Source: an uncultured Collinsella sp.
GTDB taxonomy: Bacteria > Actinomycetota > Coriobacteriia > Coriobacteriales > Coriobacteriaceae
NCBI GenBank assembly: GCA_937997605.1
Contig: CALLFD010000142.1
Span: 1-12,620 of the forward strand
Length of the DNA: 12,620 nucleotides
Direction of reading: 5' to 3'
Part shown: positions 7,547 to 12,620 of the stretch, piece after piece
How the letters are laid out: every line of letters starts with the position of its first letter
Numbering within the stretch: the stretch's first letter is position 1
The notes under the pieces: generated by a model
Seen by the model: the letters and a program-made list of their open reading frames with translations, nothing else
What the model was told of the DNA's origin: nothing
Database searches by the model: none
Made by a program: the position numbers and the translations under genes

Positions 7547-8927
7547 CGTTCGCTCCCGTCGTTGTAGAATCTGCAGCTGCCAGCACAACTTTTTCGGATG
7601 GACCATTCTCAGAAGCAGTCTCGGAAATGTTTGCAGCCTTCCTTGCCTCACGAGCGACACGTTTTGCCGCCTTCTTCGCAGCGCGCTCAGCCTCGCTTTT
7701 CTGCTCGTCCTCTGCGGCATGTTTGTCGAAAACCTTAAAGAAGGGATACCAAATGATTGCCGCAAGAATCAGGTTCACCACGACAAGCACCACGTTGCGA
7801 AAATCTCCGTTGGAAAGGAAGTAAGCCGAAACCGCGTTGGGAAGGAAGTTCATCGCAAACATCTGGGTATGGAGACTTGCCCAGTCGAACTGCAGCCACA
7901 GATAGGCATTTGCGGGCAGAATGATAGCTTGAAGAATAACCGGGATGAACAGATAGGGATTATTAACGATAGTGGAAAAAACCAGAGGCTCATTGATATT
8001 AAAGAGGGACGGCACGAACGTCGCCTTACCGAGCGTGCGGTTCTTTTTGGATTTCGAGAACAGCATCATAAACGCCAGAGGCAAAGTGTTGAGCTCTCCG
8101 CCAATCATGTAGTAGCGCGAAAGGCCATACGCATTGATGTTGGTCGGCGTAGCCCCCGCGGCAACTGCAGCCATATTCTCAGCCATACCACCCTGGGTGA
8201 TCGGAAGCGTCACCGAAATAAACGCCCAGCCCGAAACACCAAAGAAGTAGAACACGTCCATCACCAAAGCCATAAACACAACGCCGGGGAGAGACTGGCC
8301 AAAACTGGTAACGGGTGAAAGAATCAGCGCAATTACGGTAAAGACATCAATTCGAACAAGAAACGTCAGCAGAAACGCAATTGTAAGGCTCAGCAAAATT
8401 GGGATAATGCTGTCGAACCAGCTTTTAACAAAATCAGGGATAACCGATTCTTCACCGAAGAAGCTATGATGCGCTGCGAACTTGTAGATTGCACCGACCG
8501 TGATACCCACTGCCATAGCCGCAAACATGCCGCTCGAGCCGAACTTCCACATCTCGAAGGCCATGCCCTCATCGACCGTCTGGGGATTCATGCACAGCAT
8601 AAAAGCGCCGACGCCGGTAAAGCCAGCGATCAGGGCCCTACCTTTATCGTCCTCCTTGACACAGACGCTGTGAGGAATGATAAAAGCGATGAACATTCCT
8701 ACGAGACCAAACGAGTAGGTATTAAGCGCTGACAGGTCAGGTAGAGCGGGCACAAAATTACGAACCACATTAAAAAGGCTCGGAATTGCCGAGACCATTG
8801 TAAACGGAACGATATACAAAACGGCATTGGCAACGATTCCAAACCAATAGCTCGACGTAAGCTTATTGACAACGGGGACAACGTTCTTTTCGATGCTCCC
8901 TTGGACTTTTTCCATCACATTAGACAT
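7539..8927 (-). CDS. PTS EIIC permease, lactose/cellobiose family
   Basis: This integral membrane EIIC transports and positions the beta-glucoside for phosphorylation by the partner EIIB. The protein (462 aa) has multiple hydrophobic segments between about residues 27 and 398 and the family motif FNINEPLVF (NINEP at 310-314), with the Gly-rich GGELNTLPL segment before it. ATG 8927 was chosen because AGGGTG ends 8 nt upstream, at the EIIB stop; a GTG three codons earlier at 8936 is possible but poorly placed. After the last membrane segment there is a ~60-residue charged tail (about 402-462) rich in Ala, Lys, Arg and Glu, longer than I expect for this family and probably cytoplasmic. The gene starts 12 nt after EIIB and overlaps EIIA by 8 nt. 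Confidence 0.94.
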   Translation of the reverse strand: MSNVMEKVQGSIEKNVVPVVNKLTSSYWFGIVANAVLYIVPFTMVSAIPSLFNVVRNFVPALPDLSALNTYSFGLVGMFIAFIIPHSVCVKEDDKGRALIAGFTGVGAFMLCMNPQTVDEGMAFEMWKFGSSGMFAAMAVGITVGAIYKFAAHHSFFGEESVIPDFVKSWFDSIIPILLSLTIAFLLTFLVRIDVFTVIALILSPVTSFGQSLPGVVFMALVMDVFYFFGVSGWAFISVTLPITQGGMAENMAAVAAGATPTNINAYGLSRYYMIGGELNTLPLAFMMLFSKSKKNRTLGKATFVPSLFNINEPLVFSTIVNNPYLFIPVILQAIILPANAYLWLQFDWASLHTQMFAMNFLPNAVSAYFLSNGDFRNVVLVVVNLILAAIIWYPFFKVFDKHAAEDEQKSEAERAAKKAAKRVAREARKAANISETASENGPSEKVVLAAADSTTTGANDE

Positions 8928-8939
8928 ATCAAGCACACC

Positions 8940-9281
8940 CTATTCGCCATCAAAATCTATGTCGAGAAGATCGTAGGCATCTTCGAGAATCCCCTCGCCA
9001 TCAAGCGACGCATAATAATCAGGGTCGATTGACATTACCTTTACACCGTAAGGCTCAAGCATTTTTTGCGTCGCCGGAACCTCGGCGGCAAAATGCGGCC
9101 CCAAGAGGAGGGCATCGATCTTATCGGCATAGTCCATAATTTCAGATTTGCTGACCGCATTGATGGTGCAGTCAAGGCCCTTGGACTTTGCGACCCTGCG
9201 CATGCCCGCCGCCATAAAGCCGGTCGAGGCACCGATGCCGCAAGCGAGGAGAATACGGACGGTGCCGTTCTCGTCTGCCAT
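8940..9281 (-). CDS. PTS EIIB, lactose/cellobiose family
   Basis: This 113-aa soluble EIIB carries the phosphocysteine that phosphorylates the sugar during transport. Beta-strand 1 and the phosphate loop read RILLACGIGASTGFMA, with Cys14 the predicted active residue (C-G-I-G-A-S-T in place of the common C-S-A-G-M-S-T). The rest, including DALLLGPHFA and YGVKVMSIDPDYYASLDGE, fits the PTS_IIB fold with the helix after the active loop. Start: ATG 9281 with a near-perfect AAAGGAG (9288-9294) 6 nt upstream. The longer in-frame extension to 9551 would cover the intergenic operator region and is rejected. It is the promoter-proximal gene of the leftward operon, divergent from the regulator at 9583. 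Confidence 0.93.
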   Translation of the reverse strand: MADENGTVRILLACGIGASTGFMAAGMRRVAKSKGLDCTINAVSKSEIMDYADKIDALLLGPHFAAEVPATQKMLEPYGVKVMSIDPDYYASLDGEGILEDAYDLLDIDFDGE

Positions 9282-9390
9282 GGGGTACTCCTTTCCCAAT
9301 AAGCGGGCCCAAGGCAGCTCCGATGCCGCCGCAGTCCCCGCCATGTTCTTGAGCGTCTGTGTCGACCCGGCCGCCCTTGACCGTGACCGC

Positions 9391-9421
9391 ACTATACGCG
9401 GCAGAGGGTTCTTGCCGCCAA
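9391..9421 (-). promoter_or_regulatory. Candidate promoter of the leftward PTS operon
   Basis: On the - strand TTGGCG (9421-9416) and TATAGT (9396-9391) stand 19 bp apart, giving a -35/-10 pair with a slightly long spacer and a leader of about 100 nt to EIIB. The 28-bp repeats at 9428-9511 lie immediately upstream of the -35 (to its right on the map), a position suited to activation by the divergently encoded regulator. This is a visual match only. Confidence 0.4.
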
Positions 9422-9427
9422 CCGTCT

Positions 9428-9511
9428 TTTTGCCGCATGGCGGCAAGGCGGCAGATTTTCCGCTTGCGCGGCAAGCCGGGCGGTTTTCCGCTTGGGCGGC
9501 AAATTGAAAAA
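9428..9511. promoter_or_regulatory. Three 28-bp-spaced GCGGCAA repeats, likely regulator operators
   Basis: Three tandem 28-bp units (9428-9455, 9456-9483, 9484-9511) each begin TTTT, followed by a CCGC half-site and then GCGGCAA at 9440, 9468 and 9496. Unit 1 is a perfect inverted repeat TTGCCGC-ATG-GCGGCAA (9430-9446). Units 2 and 3 share TTTTCCGCTTG(C/G)GCGGCAA. Further single half-sites occur at 9398 (GCGGCAG), 9412 (TTGCCGC) and 9448 (GCGGCAG). Dyad symmetry, repetition, and location between divergent PTS genes and their regulator point to binding sites for the regulator encoded at 9583-11553 (inference). Confidence 0.65.
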
Positions 9512-9525
9512 GACGCCCCGTCTTT
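9509..9525. promoter_or_regulatory. 17-bp palindrome before the regulator start
   Basis: AAAGACG-CCC-CGTCTTT is a perfect 7-3-7 inverted repeat, 57 bp upstream of the regulator start. It has the same 7-3-7 layout as the TTGCCGC-ATG-GCGGCAA dyad but a different sequence, and another CGTCTTT occurs at 9423-9429 on the other side of the repeat array. It could be a second operator (autoregulation or another factor) or a short leader hairpin. Confidence 0.4.
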
Positions 9526-9582
9526 CCCTGAGATACCATGGGGCGGTACACCCTATCTGCCGATCATCTCTGGGAGAAAACC

Positions 9583-11553
9583 ATGTCGAGCGCCAAGCAG
9601 AACCGCATCAACCGCATGATCAATGTGCTCGAAAACAGCAGCTCCTGGATATCTTCCTCTATGCTCGCCAGCTTGTTGGGCGCAAGCGAGCGCAGCATCC
9701 GCAACTATGTTGCCGAGGTCAACGAGGCCGGTACACGACATATCGAATCATCTAAAGAGGGGTATCGTCTTGCTGCAACAACGTCGGCCGCCGGCAATGC
9801 CCCGGCCTCCCTCCTCGGCAACGCCGATATCGTCCCCGCTGGCAGCGATTCGCGGCGCGACTTCACCATCTCGCGCCTTGTGAACGCGCGCGACGGACTC
9901 TCCGTCTTCGATGTGTCCGACGAGCTCTTTATCAGCGAAAGCACGTTTCAGAGTTCCGTGATGCCGCAGGCGCGGGCGCTCGTGCGACAGTTTGACCTCA
10001 ATATCGAGACACATGACTACCGCATGACGCTCACGGGGCGTGAGGCCGACAAGCGCAAACTTCTCGGCCACATAGCCACGCACAACTCCTATGGCTACTT
10101 CACCTCGACCAAGACGCTCGAGAACATGTTTCCCGGCTTTGATGTGCAAGGAATCCTCTCGAGCCTGGTCGAGATTTGTCAGCGCTCGGACCTGTTTATC
10201 AACAACTACGCGTTCTCCAACCTGCTCATGCACCTGCTGGTGATCATTATCAGGCTCACCTCGAACAACGAGCTCAGCGAGGTGGACGGCCCCATCGACG
10301 GAGACGGCCTGGTGGCGCAGCTTGGGCAGCGTGAGCAGATTGTGCGCTGCGCCCAGTGCATCGCCGCCTACTTTGAGAAGGAGTTTGGCTGCGCCGTCCC
10401 GCGTGCCGATTTTCAGCAGATCCTGCTGCTTCTGGCGCTTTCCGTCGAGCGCTGCGATTTTGGCGACCTCAACCGCGAGAAGCTCGCAAGCATCATCGAC
10501 CGCGATTTTATGGACATGGTCCTGGGGATTCTCGACGAGTGTGGCGAGCGCTACAACCTGCCGCGCTTTATCGACGAGCCTATGCGCTTGCAGCTCGTCC
10601 TGCATATGTTTAACGCCTACCAGCGCGCCGTCTACCACGTAAGCTACCCCAACCCGCTCGCCGCGCAAATCAAAAGCGAACACGCACCGGTCTACGACAT
10701 GGCGGTCTATATCGCCCACCGTTTCTCGACCGCCATGAATGTTGAGGTAGGCGAGAACGAAATCGCGTTTATCGCCTTTCACATCGGCGCCTACTTTGAG
10801 AAGTTCTCTGCGCCCGACGGTGCCATCACCTGCACGGTGATTATCGAGGAGTATCACGATTTTGCACGCAGGCTCGTCGACGACCTCAAGTCCGAGTTTG
10901 GCGACGACATAAGTGTTGTTGCCGTGATGAGCTGTGATGGCTACCTGGCCGATCCTCCCGAGAGCGATGTGGTGATTGCAACGATCGACGTGCCGGTTTG
11001 CGGCGGCAGCACCAAGATCTTGATTGGGCCAATCCTCACTAAGCAAAACGTGCGAAAGATCCGCGACCGGCTTTGCGCTATCCAAGAGCAACGGCGGCGC
11101 CTCTATGCCCAGGGCCTTTTGGGGCGCCTGCTACAGCCGGGGCTGTTTATGCGCAACGTAGACGCAAACGACGCCACAAGCTGCATCGACCGAATGGGAG
11201 AGCTTTTGGCCGCTCAGGGGCTCGCAACGCCCGAGTATATCGCTGACGTGCATCTGCGCGAGAGTGTCTCGTCGACGGCGTTTACCGACAGCCTTGCCAT
11301 GCCTCACGCGATCTCGGTATATCCCGAGCGCTCGTTTATCGCCGTGGCCCACAATGACGCCTCGATTCCCTGGGGACGCCACGACGTGCGGTTTGTGCTG
11401 CTTATAGGCATCGCGCAGGAAGACATGGGGCTCTTTAGAGATGTGCTCGACCTGATTATCGAGGTGTTCTCCTCGGTAGAGACAACGATGAGGCTCATGC
11501 AGACCGACACGTTCGAGGAGTTTCTGGCTGCGCTTACGCATGATATCGGGTAG
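9583..11553 (+). CDS. PRD-containing PTS-regulated transcriptional regulator (MtlR/LicR type)
   Basis: This 656-aa protein has the BglG/MtlR multidomain plan: N-terminal HTH (about 5-62, SWISSSMLASLLGASERSIRN), a second HTH-like region (about 95-155), PRD1 (about 185-290, H217 in LLMHLLV), PRD2 (about 295-405, H341 and H400 in AFHIGAYFEK), an EIIB-like domain (about 412-500), and an EIIA fructose/mannitol-type domain (about 540-652) with the phosphorylatable His575 in LAMPHA. It probably activates the divergent PTS operon, with activity set by HPr/EII-dependent phosphorylation of PRD and EIIA histidines. In the EIIB-like domain the usual active Cys appears replaced by Ile421 (IEEYHDFARR). The ATG at 9583 is preferred to the in-frame ATG at 9538 because GGGAG lies at 9572-9576, 6 nt upstream. 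The DNA-binding type, not the RNA antiterminator type, is indicated by length and HTH domains. Confidence 0.9.
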   Translation: MSSAKQNRINRMINVLENSSSWISSSMLASLLGASERSIRNYVAEVNEAGTRHIESSKEGYRLAATTSAAGNAPASLLGNADIVPAGSDSRRDFTISRLVNARDGLSVFDVSDELFISESTFQSSVMPQARALVRQFDLNIETHDYRMTLTGREADKRKLLGHIATHNSYGYFTSTKTLENMFPGFDVQGILSSLVEICQRSDLFINNYAFSNLLMHLLVIIIRLTSNNELSEVDGPIDGDGLVAQLGQREQIVRCAQCIAAYFEKEFGCAVPRADFQQILLLLALSVERCDFGDLNREKLASIIDRDFMDMVLGILDECGERYNLPRFIDEPMRLQLVLHMFNAYQRAVYHVSYPNPLAAQIKSEHAPVYDMAVYIAHRFSTAMNVEVGENEIAFIAFHIGAYFEKFSAPDGAITCTVIIEEYHDFARRLVDDLKSEFGDDISVVAVMSCDGYLADPPESDVVIATIDVPVCGGSTKILIGPILTKQNVRKIRDRLCAIQEQRRRLYAQGLLGRLLQPGLFMRNVDANDATSCIDRMGELLAAQGLATPEYIADVHLRESVSSTAFTDSLAMPHAISVYPERSFIAVAHNDASIPWGRHDVRFVLLIGIAQEDMGLFRDVLDLIIEVFSSVETTMRLMQTDTFEEFLAALTHDIG

Positions 11554-11554
11554 A

Positions 11555-11611
11555 GGGCTCGACCCGCATTCTCGACATGCTCGTGGGAAAGCAGCTGTCG
11601 AGAATTTGCTA
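11555..11611 (+). repeat. Direct repeat copy 2: stranded hypE 3'-end fragment
   Basis: This 57-bp copy of 4994-5050 begins 1 nt after the regulator stop codon. In the hypE frame it still reads to a stop (TAG at 11610-11612), with Glu to Lys and Pro to Ser changes relative to the intact gene, so it ends SRIC instead of PRIC. There is no start codon or coding frame leading into it (an in-frame TGA lies at 11541), so it is a gene remnant. The C-to-T change near its end makes the inverted repeat CTCGACA(t)GCT / AGCTGTCGAG (11571-11602) complementary apart from one bulged base, followed by AATTT. It could therefore double as a weak terminator for the regulator gene. Confidence 0.88.
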
Positions 11612-11735
11612 GGGCGGAATCGCATGATTGGCGCGATGTCACCTGATATCCCTGGAGATGTTCAGATTCCAAGCACGCCCAACGCATAAGCCCAGTATTA
11701 TGAGGTGCGTTTTAAACCCAACGACGGGAGCTTTC

Positions 11736-12404
11736 ATGGCAGCAGCTTTTTCCCATGTGATCTTTGACCTGGACGGCACCATCCTCAACACGCTCGAGGA
11801 CCTGGCGGCCGCCGGCAACCATACCTGCGAGGCGCACGGCTGGCCCACGTTTGCCGTTGACGAGTACCGCTACAAGGTGGGAAACGGCATGCTCAAGCTG
11901 GTTGAGCGCTTTATGCCTGCCGAGTATGCGGGCGACAGCCGTATGTTTGAGCAAACGCTTGCCGAGTTTAGGGCTTACTACGGCGAGCACAAGGAGGACC
12001 ACACCGCCCCCTATGCCGGTACGATCGAGATGCTCGACCGCCTGCGCGCCGCGGGCGTGCAGCTTGCCGTGCTCACTAACAAGGACCACGTCTCGGCGGC
12101 TCCGCTTATCGAGAAGTATTTTGGTTCCGAGCGCTTTGCGCTGGTACAGGGCCGTGTCGATGCGTTTCCGCCCAAGCCCGAAGCACCCGTCACGCTACAT
12201 GTGATGGAGGAGCTAGGCGCCGATCCGTCGACCACGCTCTACGTAGGCGATTCCAATGTCGATATCCTGACCGGTCACAACGCCGGCCTTAAGAGCGCGG
12301 GCGTCAGCTGGGGCTTCCGCGGCCGCGCAGAGCTGGAAGCCGCCGGCGCCGACTACGTGGTGGACACCCAGGGCGAGCTCGCAGCGCTGATCCTGGGCGA
12401 GTAA
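11736..12404 (+). CDS. HAD-superfamily hydrolase, phosphoglycolate phosphatase type
   Basis: This 222-aa cytoplasmic HAD phosphatase has the Gph-like architecture. Motif I is FDLDGT (nucleophile D11, acid/base D13), a helical cap follows (about 20-85), motif II is VLTNKD (T114), motif III Lys is in PPKPEAP (K147), and motif IV is VGDSNVD (D172, D176). The likely reaction is hydrolysis of a small phosphorylated metabolite such as 2-phosphoglycolate; the substrate cannot be read from sequence, and phosphatases of this branch are often promiscuous. The ATG at 11736 was chosen because GGGAG (11726-11730) is 5 nt upstream and homology begins there. Longer in-frame extensions (TTG at 11628) are not protein-like. 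A TATTAT at 11696-11701 is a possible -10 without a clear -35. GC-rich composition resembles the hyp block, so this gene is probably ancestral flank. Confidence 0.9.
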   Translation: MAAAFSHVIFDLDGTILNTLEDLAAAGNHTCEAHGWPTFAVDEYRYKVGNGMLKLVERFMPAEYAGDSRMFEQTLAEFRAYYGEHKEDHTAPYAGTIEMLDRLRAAGVQLAVLTNKDHVSAAPLIEKYFGSERFALVQGRVDAFPPKPEAPVTLHVMEELGADPSTTLYVGDSNVDILTGHNAGLKSAGVSWGFRGRAELEAAGADYVVDTQGELAALILGE

Positions 12405-12446
12405 CGAGCGACACTGCTTAACGCAGCTGCGGCAATTCTTCCGCGC

Positions 12447-12616
12447 GGAAAGCGCATCCCGTTTTGGAGCTCCGGAATGGGATACGCTTTCCGTTTGAGG
12501 CGCATCAGGGAAACCGCATCCCGTTTCAGAGCAATATTCCGGGTCGCACTTTCCGCAACCCACCCCATCCGGAAAATGCGACCCACTATTCGGCCAAAAA
12601 CCGGGTCGCATCTTCC
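12447..12616. repeat. Array of six alternating ~15-bp motifs (three hairpin units)
   Basis: A motif close to GGAAARYGCRWCCCR occurs six times in alternating orientation: + at 12447-12461, - at 12478-12492, + at 12509-12523, - at 12540-12554, + at 12571-12585, - at 12602-12616. Starts are spaced 31 bp throughout. Adjacent + and - copies pair; the first pair forms an imperfect 46-bp palindrome (12447-12492) with 4 mismatches per 23-bp arm, some of them G-U tolerant in RNA. A perfect 12-bp palindrome TTCCGCGCGGAA (12439-12450) overlaps the first copy. The array reaches the window end and may continue. It has no CRISPR-like unique spacers and no coding frame I would accept. Confidence 0.75.
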
Positions 12617-12620
12617 CAAG

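Larger units (their letters stand above)
4994..11611. mobile_element. Candidate genomic island carrying the beta-glucoside PTS locus
   Basis: The 6.56-kb interval between the two hypE 3'-end repeats holds the whole PTS/GH1/HPr operon and its regulator, and nothing of the hyp cluster. Duplication of a gene's 3' end on both sides of a cargo segment is how integrative elements usually leave attL/attR while preserving the target gene. Part of the cargo (about 5592-8940) is distinctly less GC-rich than hyp. No integrase, transposase or relaxase gene is visible, so this would be a decayed or passively inherited island, or a product of a different duplication. This is an inference. Confidence 0.4.

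Noticed and set aside
8928..8936. GTG at 8936 as the EIIC start
   Set aside because: It lies 3 nt from the EIIB stop with no room for a ribosome site, whereas AGGGTG is well spaced for the ATG at 8927.
9377..9398. + strand promoter TTGACC / TATACG for the regulator
   Set aside because: The spacer would be only 10 bp, too short for a sigma70 promoter.
9538..9582. Earlier ATG at 9538 as the regulator start
   Set aside because: No Shine-Dalgarno precedes it, and the added residues are not part of the HTH; GGGAG sits correctly for the ATG at 9583.
9748..11091. Long open frame (447 codons) on the - strand opposite the regulator
   Set aside because: Fully antisense to the PRD regulator, with no domain I recognise; expected in GC-rich coding DNA.
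12447..12616. CRISPR array
   Set aside because: Repeat units alternate in orientation, are only ~15 bp, and the intervening sequences are themselves hairpin arms and short linkers rather than unique spacers.

Overview
This window looks like chromosome of a high-GC Gram-positive anaerobe. My best guess is a gut Coriobacteriia member (Collinsella-like). That guess rests on overall composition, Shine-Dalgarno use, and NiFe-hydrogenase maturation genes sitting next to a lactose/cellobiose-family PTS; it is inference, since no rRNA or species marker is present.

Left block (1-5051, + strand, very GC-rich): hypF (5' end cut off by the window edge), hypC, hypD and hypE. HypF and HypE make the cyanide ligand from carbamoyl phosphate, and HypC/HypD assemble the Fe(CN)2CO centre of a [NiFe]-hydrogenase. 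hypC/hypD overlap by one base. A promoter candidate lies in the hypF-hypC gap. hypA, hypB and the hydrogenase structural genes are not in the window.

Middle block (about 5052-11554): a beta-glucoside/cellobiose-type PTS locus. Reading leftwards on the - strand the order is EIIB, EIIC, EIIA, a GH1 6-phospho-beta-glucosidase and an HPr protein, followed by a 40-codon hydrophobic ORF of uncertain status. A divergent + strand gene encodes a PRD/EIIB/EIIA-type transcriptional regulator. Substrate enters through EIIC, is phosphorylated by EIIB (fed by EIIA and HPr), and is hydrolysed by the GH1 enzyme. The regulator probably senses PTS phosphorylation and acts at a striking set of 28-bp-spaced GCGGCAA repeats in the divergent intergenic region. 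The bgl-IIC stretch is visibly less GC-rich than the hyp genes.

The most interesting observation is that this PTS locus is bracketed by a 57-bp direct repeat (54/57 identical by eye, offset 6561 bp). One copy is the 3' end of hypE, including its PRIC-type C-terminus. The other is a stranded fragment just after the regulator stop. This is the signature expected of a genomic island integrated at the 3' end of hypE, although no integrase is visible.

Right block (11612-12620): a HAD-family phosphatase of the phosphoglycolate-phosphatase type, followed by an intergenic array in which a ~15-bp motif occurs six times in alternating orientation and runs to the window edge.
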